DNA of 64,000 bases from Ornithinibacillus sp047228935 (GTDB lineage Bacteria; Bacillota; Bacilli; Bacillales; Amphibacillaceae): contig NZ_JBFEGG010000005.1 in the NCBI RefSeq assembly GCF_047228935.1, positions 78,753 to 142,752 on the forward strand, read 5' to 3'. Position 1 is the stretch's first letter. Each line of letters starts with the position of its first letter. Positions 15,894 through 24,066 of this stretch are shown in pieces. The notes under the pieces were generated by a model, which did not search any database, was not told the origin of the DNA, and saw only the letters and a list, made by a program, of their open reading frames with translations. The position numbers were made by a program, and so were the translations under genes.

Positions 15894-17171
15894 ATGATTC
15901 TGAAACGATTTTGGAAACTTATAGCGCTATGCTTAGTGATTATAATGATACTAGTAACTTATTTTATTCATACATCACTTGTCGTAGCCAATCAATTTCC
16001 TGATTTAGTATTGAAAACAATTGATGGTGATGAATCCGTAATGACCGATGTTGTCGTAACAGGAGATTATCATGACACTAGACAAAATGATAGCTCCTCA
16101 GTCATGGTTAGCTTAAAGGACTCAATTTATCACAAAGAGCAATCATTTTTTGAGAAATTAGAGACGCAATTTCCGATGATTAATACTGTATCGAAATTAA
16201 AAGATGAGTACAGAAACTTTCTAAGATCGAAATCAATGCATCCAGATTACTTCTTTGAAAATAATGAATTTGTTGCTTATGTAGATGTTGAGACTCCTGA
16301 TAATATCATCCGTGGTGATTCCGAATTTTATTTTAATGTGGATGTATTAACTAAAAAGACGGAGAAATCGAATGATTTTACCATTAAAATACCAGGACAG
16401 TCCGAAATGGACTATACACAGGTAATAGATGTTCAAATGGTCAATGGCGAGCTAAAAGTACTAACCGAATCATCGTTTTTTGGAAGTAATGGTCGACACA
16501 TAAATGAATTGATGGTTTACACAATTGATCTTTCCAAACAAAAAATAAGTGGGGATGATACGCTTTCTGTTAAGGGTGATTTAACTTCTGATACTTGGAC
16601 ATCTTTTATTTTCTTGAATGATCGTAGCGATGTATCAGAGCAAAAATACTTTTTATTACAGAGGGAAGAGAATAGCAAACCAGAAGAGGTATCGAAGCAA
16701 GAGGGTTTGAATGAAGTAGAGGAAGCAGAAATAAAAGTGATAAAAAGGTCTTTCTATCTTTATGATTTAGAAAATAAGGGACTTCGAGAAATTCCATTAA
16801 ATGAAGAACAAGCTAAAGGTCTATTGAAATCAGATACATGGGGATTCGTTTCTGGTGAAAATGCATATATCGCATACAATTCAGAGGACAGTCTAACTGT
16901 TTTAGATATTGATTTAGAACATTTAAAGGTTGAATCTACTGCCAGGTTTAATATAGAGGATCTTGGAATCGATACTATTGGTGATGTGAAAATTTCAGAC
17001 AATACCATCTACGTAATCGACAACTATAAAGATAATGTTGATCCAACCAACGTATTTGCCGGAGATGTTACATCCGGAGAAGTACTTTATGAAGGAGAAA
17101 TTGTCATGGAAAAACCAGAGGATGAAAGTGAGGATTATCAAATTAATTTTTACGGTATTGTAATGAAGTAA
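15894..17171 (+). CDS. Membrane-anchored extracellular protein of unknown function in the ytr-like operon
   Basis: 425 residues: one N-terminal membrane helix (about 8-28) without a lipobox, then a long hydrophilic, presumably extracytoplasmic domain. The domain is rich in short beta-strand patterns such as DVQMVNGELKVLTESS and GDVKISDNTIYVID, which recall beta-propeller blades, but no family was recognised. An acidic low-complexity stretch (EENSKPEEVSKQEG, about 263-276) lies in the middle. It stands where a second permease (YtrD) is expected. Position inside the operon suggests that it works with one or both ABC modules, perhaps as an external sensor. Confidence 0.6.
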   Translation: MILKRFWKLIALCLVIIMILVTYFIHTSLVVANQFPDLVLKTIDGDESVMTDVVVTGDYHDTRQNDSSSVMVSLKDSIYHKEQSFFEKLETQFPMINTVSKLKDEYRNFLRSKSMHPDYFFENNEFVAYVDVETPDNIIRGDSEFYFNVDVLTKKTEKSNDFTIKIPGQSEMDYTQVIDVQMVNGELKVLTESSFFGSNGRHINELMVYTIDLSKQKISGDDTLSVKGDLTSDTWTSFIFLNDRSDVSEQKYFLLQREENSKPEEVSKQEGLNEVEEAEIKVIKRSFYLYDLENKGLREIPLNEEQAKGLLKSDTWGFVSGENAYIAYNSEDSLTVLDIDLEHLKVESTARFNIEDLGIDTIGDVKISDNTIYVIDNYKDNVDPTNVFAGDVTSGEVLYEGEIVMEKPEDESEDYQINFYGIVMK

Positions 17172-17188
17172 ACATTGGAGGAAATATT

Positions 17189-17881
17189 GTGATAAAAGTA
17201 GAGGAATTAAGTCATCACTTTGAGTTAGGCAAAAAAGGAAAAAAAACGATTGTACCGGTTTTAAAAGAAATCACCATGGAAGTACAAAAGGGAGAAATAG
17301 TATCCGTAGTTGGGAAAAGTGGCTCTGGGAAGTCTACGTTATTAAATTTAATTAGTGGGTTTATCCGGCCGAAAGCGGGAAGGATTTCTATCGATGGTCA
17401 GCTAGTAACGGAGCTTTCTGAAGCGAAATTTGCCGATTTTAGACTTGATAACATTGGTTTTATCTTTCAAAGCTTTCAATTAATTCCTAGCATGAATGCA
17501 TATCAAAACATAGAACTTCCTTTAATTTTAAAAGGGGTAAATGAATCTACTAGAAAAGAAGTAATCCATCAATTGCTAGAAAAAGTTGGTTTAGTAGAAT
17601 ATCAGGAGCACTATCCTAGTGAATTATCAGGTGGTCAGCAGCAACGAGTTAGTATCGCAAGGGCATTAGTGCATAAACCGGCACTAATCCTTGCTGATGA
17701 ACCAACAGGAAGCCTAGATAGTGAAACAGAGGCGGAAATATTAGAGATTATAAAAAAGCTTAATCAAGAGTTAGGTATAACGTTCCTTATCATTACCCAT
17801 GACGAAGAAGTAGCACGTATTGGGGATCGTACCATTATGATTAAGGATGGTCGTATCATGGAAGGGGACTACGTACGATGA
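17189..17881 (+). CDS. ytrE: ABC transporter ATP-binding protein, MacB/LolD type (YtrE-like)
   Basis: 230 residues with canonical motifs: Walker A GKSGSGKST (about 42-50), signature LSGGQQQR (about 145-152), Walker B LILADEPTGSLD (about 164-175) and the switch histidine in ITHDEE. This is the ATPase of a type VII (MacB-like) system and pairs with the FtsX-type permease that follows with a 4-nt overlap. The start is GTG, with GGAGGAAATATT in front; an ATG is not available nearby in frame. Confidence 0.9.
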   Translation: MIKVEELSHHFELGKKGKKTIVPVLKEITMEVQKGEIVSVVGKSGSGKSTLLNLISGFIRPKAGRISIDGQLVTELSEAKFADFRLDNIGFIFQSFQLIPSMNAYQNIELPLILKGVNESTRKEVIHQLLEKVGLVEYQEHYPSELSGGQQQRVSIARALVHKPALILADEPTGSLDSETEAEILEIIKKLNQELGITFLIITHDEEVARIGDRTIMIKDGRIMEGDYVR

Positions 17882-19209
17882 AACTAAAAGATAAAATCCG
17901 CTTTATTAGGCAAAACATAAAGAAGAATAAAGCCCGTACCTTTATGACGATATTAGCAACTGCAATGGGCTGTGCATTTTTAATCGTTTTAGCATCTGTT
18001 GGCTATGGTTTGCAACAAAGTATTGTGAAAGAAACGTTAGAAGATCAAATCGTAACGAAAATCGATATCTATGGGAAAGAAGTAGATGGGAATTATCATC
18101 CTCTTACGATGGAAGATGTAGAAGCTTTAGAAAAAATTGAGAATGTAAAAGCCGTAACGAGAAAAATTAAATTAAGACAATTTCCAACTTATAACCTAGA
18201 CGGTTATAAAATAGAAGCACAAGCAGTATCCACCTATTTCCCATCAGAAATTGCATCTGGATTGAAATTAGAAGATGGTCGATTACCTGAAAAGGAAAAT
18301 GAAATCGTAGTCGGATATCATTTTGTGAATAATTTATATTTAGCATCAGAAGAAAATCCATACGACGAAGAAACGGGAGAAATAAAAGAGGAATTCCGTT
18401 ATTCGAAATCGGTTATTGGGAAAACCATTACAATGTCAGTTATGAAAAATGAGGAAGAAGAGGTAACGGAAGAAATTCCGTTAACGATTGTAGGTGTCTT
18501 AGAAGAGCCAGGCAGAGAATGGATGATTAATACAGATGTATATATTTCTCAAGAAGTGTTTCAACAAGTAGAAGCAATTACAGGAACACCTGGAGGAGAA
18601 ATCGGGGTTGATCCGGAAGGGCTTGATTCTAGTACGGTCACTACTCTTGATGAAGTTAATGTATTTGCAGATAACCTCGAATCGGTAAAAGGAATTGTTG
18701 ATACACTCAAAGATCAAAATTATGCATCCTACTCCGTTGTTAGTGAGATGGAGCAGATTAATACACTATTTACGATTGCAAAAGCTGGCTTAATTCTAGT
18801 TGGTACAATCGCTTTAATTATCGCGTCCATTGGAATTTATAATACGATGACGATGGCAGTAACTGAAAGGGCTCCGGATATCGGTATTATGAAGGCTATA
18901 GGTGCTAATCCAAAAACAATAAAGCAAATTTTCTTATTAGAAAGTAGCTATATTGGCATAATTGGGGCATTTATTGGAACGGTCGTAGCCTACGCAACAA
19001 GTATAGTTGTGAATCTTGTATTACCAATGATTTTGGAAATGGCCTTTGCAGAAGAGCTTCCAGAAGGACTGAAATTCTCAGCAATTCCGTGGAGCTTAGT
19101 TGTAATAGCTGTTGTCATATGTTTAGTAGTTACCATTATATCGGGTAGAGGCCCTGCTAAACGCGCAACACAAATTGATGTATTAAGAGCAATGAGAAGA
19201 GAAATATAG
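17878..19209 (+). CDS. ytrF: FtsX/MacB-type ABC permease (YtrF-like)
   Basis: 443 residues: one N-terminal helix (about 20-40), a large extracytoplasmic MacB periplasmic-core-like domain (about 45-285), then three membrane helices forming the FtsX domain, with the conserved NTMTMAVTERAPDIGIMKAIGA segment between the second and third. This layout is that of mechanotransmission transporters, which move or sense envelope substrates rather than import solutes. Last gene of the ytr-like operon, followed directly by a strong terminator. Confidence 0.88.
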   Translation: MKLKDKIRFIRQNIKKNKARTFMTILATAMGCAFLIVLASVGYGLQQSIVKETLEDQIVTKIDIYGKEVDGNYHPLTMEDVEALEKIENVKAVTRKIKLRQFPTYNLDGYKIEAQAVSTYFPSEIASGLKLEDGRLPEKENEIVVGYHFVNNLYLASEENPYDEETGEIKEEFRYSKSVIGKTITMSVMKNEEEEVTEEIPLTIVGVLEEPGREWMINTDVYISQEVFQQVEAITGTPGGEIGVDPEGLDSSTVTTLDEVNVFADNLESVKGIVDTLKDQNYASYSVVSEMEQINTLFTIAKAGLILVGTIALIIASIGIYNTMTMAVTERAPDIGIMKAIGANPKTIKQIFLLESSYIGIIGAFIGTVVAYATSIVVNLVLPMILEMAFAEELPEGLKFSAIPWSLVVIAVVICLVVTIISGRGPAKRATQIDVLRAMRREI

Positions 19210-19215
19210 TCATTT

Positions 19216-19247
19216 AAAAAGTGGTTGGTTTATACCAACCACTTTTT
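19216..19247. terminator. Bidirectional terminator between ytrF-like and CotY/Z-like genes
   Basis: AAAAAGTGGTTGGT (19216-19229) and ACCAACCACTTTTT (19234-19247) form a perfect 14-bp stem with a 4-nt loop. Confidence 0.9.
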
Positions 19248-19253
19248 GAATAC

Positions 19254-19787
19254 TTAGCAGTCTTTCCCAATTGGAGATACAACTGGAGCAGGAAGTGGTG
19301 TAACAGGGTTTAGGCACTGAATTGCACAGAAGCAATGCAAGTCAACTGTAATACAAACGCCAGTCTCTATAAAATTGCCTGTTGCATCTTGAGGAATAAA
19401 GTTGCACTTATCTTTACTAGAATGATGGTGGAGTCCAATTCCGTTATCTGTATCAAATTCTAGTAATTCTAACTCCGCGCAGCAACCCTTTTTAATTTTC
19501 TTCGCTTTAAATACAGGTGTTTCGATACACTCTAAGCTTGTATTTTCCTGTACTAACCCAGTAGCAAAGAATAAGTCGCAATCCCCTTTACAGTATAATA
19601 CGAATGGAATCGTTGTTGGACCATTACCATTCACCGTAGTTGGGGAAAGTAGTTGCTCGATAGAGTTTTCACAACCAGTAGTACAGCAATTATCCTGAGC
19701 AGCAGCTACTTCGTCCTGTGCTTTCACGATTTTACTTACAACGTCGCAAACACATTCCCCTGATTGTTTACCATGACAACAACTCAT
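19254..19787 (-). CDS. CotY/CotZ family spore coat protein
   Basis: 177 residues with fourteen or so cysteines, many in CC or CxC pairs (MSCCHGK, GECVCD, DNCCTTGC, GCCAELE, HCFCAIQC). The middle segment PTTIPFVLYCKGDC is characteristic of the CotY/CotZ family, which forms the disulfide-linked insoluble outer coat or crust. CotY and CotZ are paralogues and cannot be separated here. The ribosome site GGAGAGATATC precedes the ATG. Expression is expected late in sporulation in the mother cell. Confidence 0.9.
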   Translation of the reverse strand: MSCCHGKQSGECVCDVVSKIVKAQDEVAAAQDNCCTTGCENSIEQLLSPTTVNGNGPTTIPFVLYCKGDCDLFFATGLVQENTSLECIETPVFKAKKIKKGCCAELELLEFDTDNGIGLHHHSSKDKCNFIPQDATGNFIETGVCITVDLHCFCAIQCLNPVTPLPAPVVSPIGKDC

Positions 19788-19857
19788 ACTGATATCTCTC
19801 CTTTTCTTATGAATTTTTTATACACTTTAATCTATGTTGATTCAGATATTATGGTTG

Positions 19858-20056
19858 TTTACTAGTCTATTTCTAGTAAAAATAATGAAAATATCATTAG
19901 TTTAGGAGGAAATTGTGTCGTTTCATCAAGTCAAATGCCAACACTGATAAGGGTTTAGACGAATAGGTATAACTATACTCTATCCATGGTGGCTAATAGA
20001 TTTTAGCCTTGACCTATGGACAAAGGAACCAGTACGATTACTGGTTCCTATTTTTT
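19858..20056 (+). ncRNA. Candidate small RNA or leader transcript with its own terminator
   Basis: The 387-nt gap between the divergent cotY/Z-like and carboxypeptidase genes holds a strong forward terminator that ends no recognised gene: GGAACCAGTA (20025-20034), a CGAT loop, TACTGGTTCC (20039-20048) and TATTTTTTTAT. Just before it, TCCATGGTGGCTAA (from 19983) can pair with TTAGCC...ACCTATGGA (to 20020), making a second hairpin. A palindrome with arms TTTACTAG/CTAGTAAA lies at 19858-19880. The 5' boundary and promoter are uncertain. It may be a sRNA or an attenuator for the gene at 20175. Confidence 0.45.
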
Positions 20057-20057
20057 T
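20025..20057 (+). terminator. Orphan intrinsic terminator upstream of the D,D-carboxypeptidase gene
   Basis: Perfect 10-bp stem with a tetraloop and a seven-T tail, in the plus orientation only; the minus side has just three T. Confidence 0.88.
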
Positions 20058-20174
20058 ATCGTATTACGAAACAGTAACATCTATTAAATAAGCTTTACAT
20101 TTTATTGAATTTAACATCTAGGTCATTAATTTATTTTAAAATATAGGAGGTAGACATCGAAGTGGGGGAGCTTT

Positions 20175-21257
20175 ATGAGAATAATAGTGTGCTTGAATTT
20201 ACTAATACTACTTTTACTACATAGTGTAATAGCAGGTCCTGTAAGTGGAGAGGAGAGCGACATTCCAGAAATAAGTAGTGGTGCAGCTATTTTAGTAGAT
20301 GCAGATACAAGTACCATAATCTATGAGAAAAATGCTATGAATAAACTATTTCCAGCTAGTTTAACAAAAATAGCCACAGCTATTTATGCAATAGAAAATG
20401 GAGATTTAGAAAGTATGGTTACCGTAAGTGAAAATGCATACGGAACAATTGGCTCTTCGGTTTTCCTTGAAGAAGGAGAAAAACATACGTTAAAGCAATT
20501 AATCATAGGACTTTTAGTGAATTCAGGAAATGATGCTGGAGTAGCTATCGCAGAGCATCTGAGTGGAGATGTTGAAACGTTTTCTGAAGACTTAAATGAA
20601 TATTTGGAGTCGAATATTGGCGTAAAAAATACCCATTTTACCAATCCACATGGACTTTATGATGCTAATCATTACACAACGGCAGAAGACCTAGCAATGA
20701 TTACCCAATATGCAATGAAAAATAAGGTATTTCGTGAGATTTTTGGAATTACCGAAATGGATTGGGACGGAGAAAAGTGGGATACAACACTATATACCCA
20801 TCATAAGCTTCTAAGGGAAATGCCCTATCCTGGAGTTAATGGTGGAAAAACGGGCTATATAGAAGAAGCTGGTTTTACACTTGCAACAACAGCGACTAGA
20901 GGGAATCTTAATCTTATTGTCATCACTTTAGACGCTGAAGTTCAGGATATTTCATATCAAGACACGGTTGCATTATTAGATTACGGGTTTAATAATTTTA
21001 TCCGGAGTGGCAATAAAGTAACTACGCTCGACGATAGCGATATTGAGCTTGGAAAGCTTACTAATATCAATCATGTTTTATTTAATGATAAGGAACTAGC
21101 TTCTTTTAATATACAAAGGGATTTAGAGATATCGGAGCAAGGTCGAATTGCTCAAATGAAGCAAAATTCCGTACCAACTTCATTTCTAGATGTCCTCATT
21201 ATTGCTGTTGTTCTTATTATCGGTTGGAGGATTTTCCATTATCGTAAGAAACGATGA
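20175..21257 (+). CDS. D-alanyl-D-alanine carboxypeptidase (class C penicillin-binding protein, S11)
   Basis: Trims the terminal D-Ala of peptidoglycan stem peptides outside the membrane. 360 residues: signal peptide (1-20), S11 peptidase domain (about 30-260) with all three motifs, S62-x-x-K65 in PASLTKIA, SGN at 117-119 and KTG at 225-227, and a C-terminal membrane helix (about 333-352) followed by RKKR. The usual PBP5 C-terminal beta domain is reduced. A transmembrane C-terminus, not an amphipathic helix, anchors it, as in some DacF/DacB-like sporulation enzymes. GGGGGAG precedes the ATG. Its 3' end overlaps the convergent gene by 19 nt. Confidence 0.9.
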   Translation: MRIIVCLNLLILLLLHSVIAGPVSGEESDIPEISSGAAILVDADTSTIIYEKNAMNKLFPASLTKIATAIYAIENGDLESMVTVSENAYGTIGSSVFLEEGEKHTLKQLIIGLLVNSGNDAGVAIAEHLSGDVETFSEDLNEYLESNIGVKNTHFTNPHGLYDANHYTTAEDLAMITQYAMKNKVFREIFGITEMDWDGEKWDTTLYTHHKLLREMPYPGVNGGKTGYIEEAGFTLATTATRGNLNLIVITLDAEVQDISYQDTVALLDYGFNNFIRSGNKVTTLDDSDIELGKLTNINHVLFNDKELASFNIQRDLEISEQGRIAQMKQNSVPTSFLDVLIIAVVLIIGWRIFHYRKKR

Positions 21258-21796
21258 TTATGATGCACTTCAATCGTGATAATGGGGATATCTTTTATTA
21301 AGAAAAATAATAAGACTATCATGATGGTATAGAAAAAAGGGTGTGTTCGAACAGATAAAACCTTATGATTTCTAACAGATTCTTCTGTCAGATAAGTAAT
21401 CATAAGTAAAAGCATCATCGTAAAGAAAGCTAATAATTTTATTGCTGAGTCTGGGTTGGACAAAGGGATCATTTCGCCAAGCATCGCACCCATCATGCCA
21501 CCCATAAGGCCAGAAACACTACCATCAATAACAGCCAATAAGTTAAATGGTAATCCAGCAATAAAGCCAATGGAAAGCCCAATTAAAATGGATACAAATG
21601 TAGCAGTAAATAAGTCTCCATTAAAAAGAATTCCAATTACAGCACCAAATAGAATACCACCAAGCATTCCTAGTGTCATGGAAGTAATCATCCCGTGCAT
21701 ATTAGATAGGTGCCTGCGATGGAGGGCATTAAAGATCATAATACCAATGATTTGTAGTGCACATATAGTTAAAATGACAGTTAATATTAATGACAT
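21239..21796 (-). CDS. Glycine-rich integral membrane protein of unknown function
   Basis: 185 residues with about six membrane helices. The central part holds glycine/methionine-rich hairpins such as TLGMLGGILFGAVIGILF and SGLMGGMMGAMLGEMIP, reminiscent of small-conductance or metal-sensing membrane proteins; no family was recognised. Start choice: the frame is open to 21853, but ATG 21796 has TAGGAG 8 nt upstream. Its end overlaps the convergent carboxypeptidase gene by 19 nt, so antisense pairing of the two mRNA tails is possible. Confidence 0.7.
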   Translation of the reverse strand: MSLILTVILTICALQIIGIMIFNALHRRHLSNMHGMITSMTLGMLGGILFGAVIGILFNGDLFTATFVSILIGLSIGFIAGLPFNLLAVIDGSVSGLMGGMMGAMLGEMIPLSNPDSAIKLLAFFTMMLLLMITYLTEESVRNHKVLSVRTHPFFYTIMIVLLFFLIKDIPIITIEVHHNHRFLR

Positions 21797-21971
21797 GTTT
21801 CCAGCTCCTACATTAAATTGGTTGTCCTTTTCAATGTATTCATAGCGGGACATAATTATGATTTACACTACTTAAGATATTTTTAGTGTTGATACTATTA
21901 AAAACAAGCTAAACTATGCTATTTTATTGGTATGGGATTTTATTTACTTTCTAGTAGAAAGGACGTCTAAA

Positions 21972-23072
21972 TTGAAGAAGACAAAAGTTGGAATTATTTT
22001 TGGTGGAAAGTCCGCAGAACATGAGGTTTCGCTCCAATCTGCTAAAAATATTGTGGATGCTATCGATAAAGAAAAATATGATGTTACGTTAATTGGTATT
22101 GATAAAGAAGGAAAATGGCATTTAAATGACAAATCCTCTTATTTATTGAATGCAGAAAACCCTAAATTAATTGCTTTAAATAAATCAGAAGATAATATTG
22201 CCCTTGTACCAGGCTCTGCAAGCAATCAATTAATCCATGCTGAGAATGCGGTTAGTTTAGAACAACTGGATGTCATATTCCCAATTGTTCATGGAACACT
22301 TGGAGAAGATGGTAGCTTACAAGGAATGCTACGAATGTCAAATCTTCCTTTTGTTGGTCCTAGTGTATTAGGATCGTCTGTATGTATGGATAAAGATGTT
22401 GCTAAACGATTATTACATGCGGCAGGAATTAATGTTGCTAAAGGAATCACGGTGAAACGCCCTAATAAAGATAAAGTGAACTTTGAAGAGGTTAGTAAAT
22501 TACTAGGAACGCCAATGTTCATTAAGCCAGCAAACCAAGGGTCATCTGTCGGTGTTAGCAAAGTGAAGAATGAAGAAGAATTTAAAACTGCAATAGAGTC
22601 AGCGTTCCAATACGATCATAAAGTAGTGATTGAGGAAAATATCGTTGGTCGTGAAATTGAATGTGCAGTACTTGGTAATGAGGAGCCAATTGCTTCCATC
22701 CCGGGTGAAATTTTACCGAATACCGAATTTTATTCATATGAGTCAAAATACATTGATGAAAAAGGTGCTGAGCTAGCAATTCCAGCGGAGCTTACGGAAG
22801 AACAAGTGAAGAAAGTTCAAGTTGCTGCAATTGAAGCGTTTAAAACGTTGGAATGTGAAGGTTTAGCCCGCGTTGATTTCTTCTTAACTGAAAATGGCGA
22901 GCTATACGTGAACGAAGTCAATACATTACCAGGCTTTACGAAAATTAGTATGTATCCAAAACTATGGGAAATTAGTGGAATACCTTATTCTGAACTAATT
23001 AGCCGATTAATTGATTTAGCAATAGAACGTCATGAAAATGATGCGAAATTGAAGAATACAGTTTGGGAATAA
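21972..23072 (+). CDS. ddl: D-alanine-D-alanine ligase
   Basis: Joins two D-alanines for the peptidoglycan precursor. 366 residues from the chosen start, ATP-grasp fold: N-terminal KVGIIFGGKSAEHEVSLQSA (about 5-24), central HGTLGEDGSLQGML, and C-terminal EVNTLPGFT with the Mg-binding residues. The active-site region around SKYIDEKGAELAIPA carries a tyrosine at the ligand-selecting position (EFYSYESKY), which suggests D-Ala-D-Ala, not D-Ala-D-Lac. Start choice: the frame opens at a TTG at 21927, but TTG 21972 has AAAGGA 8-9 nt upstream and gives the conserved N-terminus. Confidence 0.93.
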   Translation: MKKTKVGIIFGGKSAEHEVSLQSAKNIVDAIDKEKYDVTLIGIDKEGKWHLNDKSSYLLNAENPKLIALNKSEDNIALVPGSASNQLIHAENAVSLEQLDVIFPIVHGTLGEDGSLQGMLRMSNLPFVGPSVLGSSVCMDKDVAKRLLHAAGINVAKGITVKRPNKDKVNFEEVSKLLGTPMFIKPANQGSSVGVSKVKNEEEFKTAIESAFQYDHKVVIEENIVGREIECAVLGNEEPIASIPGEILPNTEFYSYESKYIDEKGAELAIPAELTEEQVKKVQVAAIEAFKTLECEGLARVDFFLTENGELYVNEVNTLPGFTKISMYPKLWEISGIPYSELISRLIDLAIERHENDAKLKNTVWE

Positions 23073-23074
23073 AT

Positions 23075-23116
23075 AAACAAAAGTCTTGTCCTTCTAACGG
23101 GCAAGACTTTTGTTTT
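23075..23116 (+). terminator. Terminator of ddl
   Basis: CAAAAGTCTTGTC (23078-23090) pairs with GGCAAGACTTTTG (23100-23112) in a near-perfect 13-bp stem followed by TTTT. Confidence 0.85.
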
Positions 23117-23310
23117 GGGCGCTATTAGACAAAATCTGAGTGAACAATAGAATAATGTCTAATAGAAAGCGCCTATCGGACAATGTTTGCGGTCAAAGAT
23201 GTAACTTGTCTAATAGAAGCGATCTAACGGAAAGTTTTATAGTAAATACGAGAAAAATGTCTAATAGAATGAAGCTAATAGACATTTTTCTCCATATATT
23301 TATTTCTTTT
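23105..23310. repeat. Diverged tandem array, 51-nt period
   Basis: TGTCTAATAG begins at 23156, 23207 and 23258, exactly 51 nt apart, and a partly related unit (GCGCTATTAGACAAAA, 23119) precedes them. The second half of each unit differs between copies (CGCCTATCGGACAA, CGATCTAACGGAAA, GAAGCTAATAGACA). The array fills the gap between convergent ddl and nitroreductase genes. Confidence 0.7.
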
Positions 23311-23315
23311 GTCTA

Positions 23316-23879
23316 TTAGCCAACTTGAAAAGTAGTGAATTTATCACGGACTGGAATCCGTTCTTTCTTTTCAGGCTGTTCATCGAAATATCCCATATGC
23401 AAAAATCCAACGATTCTTTCATGTTCTTGTACGCCTAGAATATGTTCCACATTAGGATCATAGATATGTGGGTTTGTTTTCCATACAACTCCAAGCTGCT
23501 TCTCCCAAGCGAGAAGTTGGAAATTTTGAATCATACATGCAGTTGCACCGAAGTTCTCATCCTGCTTCTTTTGAGTGTCCCCTTCTTCCATGATGACAAC
23601 TAATATCGCGTTCGGTTCATTTAAATAGTTCTCCCGGTTTTCTTTTCTTTCTTCCGGATATGTGCTAGCAATCTTTTTAGCGAAATCCGGCTTTTGATTA
23701 GCCCCTACAAAAATAAATCGCCAAGGCTGCCTCATACCGTGTGTTGGTGCCCAAATGGCATCTTCTAATAATTGTGTAACCGTTTCTTCGGTGACCATTT
23801 TATTGTTATATCCTTTTTTAATTGAACGGCGTTCTCGAATTAGCTTCGTTAGCTCTGTTTGTTGTTTTAACACTTGCAT
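23316..23879 (-). CDS. Nitroreductase-family flavoenzyme, predicted Fur-regulated
   Basis: 187 residues from the chosen start, FMN-dependent nitroreductase fold: LIRERRSIKKGY (FMN-phosphate site, about 12-23), LLEDAIWAPTHGMRQPWRF (about 36-54) and the C-terminal RIPVRDKF. Electron acceptors in the family range from nitroaromatics and quinones to flavins and enones. Start choice: the frame extends to 23927, but GAGGTG lies inside it 7 nt before ATG 23879. A promoter and a Fur box lie immediately upstream (23905-23958), so iron limitation probably induces it; a role in ferric-siderophore or flavin reduction would fit but is inference. Confidence 0.87.
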   Translation of the reverse strand: MQVLKQQTELTKLIRERRSIKKGYNNKMVTEETVTQLLEDAIWAPTHGMRQPWRFIFVGANQKPDFAKKIASTYPEERKENRENYLNEPNAILVVIMEEGDTQKKQDENFGATACMIQNFQLLAWEKQLGVVWKTNPHIYDPNVEHILGVQEHERIVGFLHMGYFDEQPEKKERIPVRDKFTTFQVG

Positions 23880-23904
23880 CGTATACACCTCGTTTTTTTG
23901 CGAC

Positions 23905-23919
23905 TGATAATCATTTTCA
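23905..23919. promoter_or_regulatory. Fur box upstream of the nitroreductase gene
   Basis: TGATAATCATTTTCA matches the 7-1-7 Fur core TGATAATnATTATCA at 14 of 15 positions and is identical to the box before yclN (44547-44561). It lies just downstream of the predicted start of transcription. Confidence 0.75.
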
Positions 23920-23929
23920 TTTGACATAC

Positions 23930-23958
23930 ATAGTAAATGATTTGGACAGGAAAAGCAA
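23930..23958 (-). promoter_or_regulatory. Promoter of the nitroreductase gene
   Basis: On the minus strand TTGCTT (23958-23953), a 17-nt spacer and TACTAT (23935-23930). Transcription would begin near 23923, so the Fur box covers +4 to +18. Confidence 0.6.
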
Positions 23959-23982
23959 ATTGATTTGAAAAATATTTTCTCT

Positions 23983-24018
23983 TATGATTGCATGTGATGT
24001 TCATCACATACAATCATA
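23983..24018. promoter_or_regulatory. FNR/CRP-type operator at about -41.5 of the DUF2269 gene
   Basis: A palindrome with 17-nt arms (one mismatch, 2-nt centre) contains TGTGA-TGTTCA-TCACA (23993-24008), a perfect FNR/CRP-family site centred at 24000.5. A -10 box TATGAT lies at 24030-24035 and no -35 box is visible, so the site is at about -41.5, the position used by class II activators. Confidence 0.75.
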
Positions 24019-24066
24019 TAGAAATGGTGTATGATATGGTTAGCTATCTTGTTTGGGGGAATGAAC

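Noticed and set aside
19919..19950. Ten-codon ORF after AGGAGGAAATT in the cotY/Z-dac gap
   Set aside because: It could be chance; spacing is short, the peptide is only ten residues and nothing links it to the terminator downstream.
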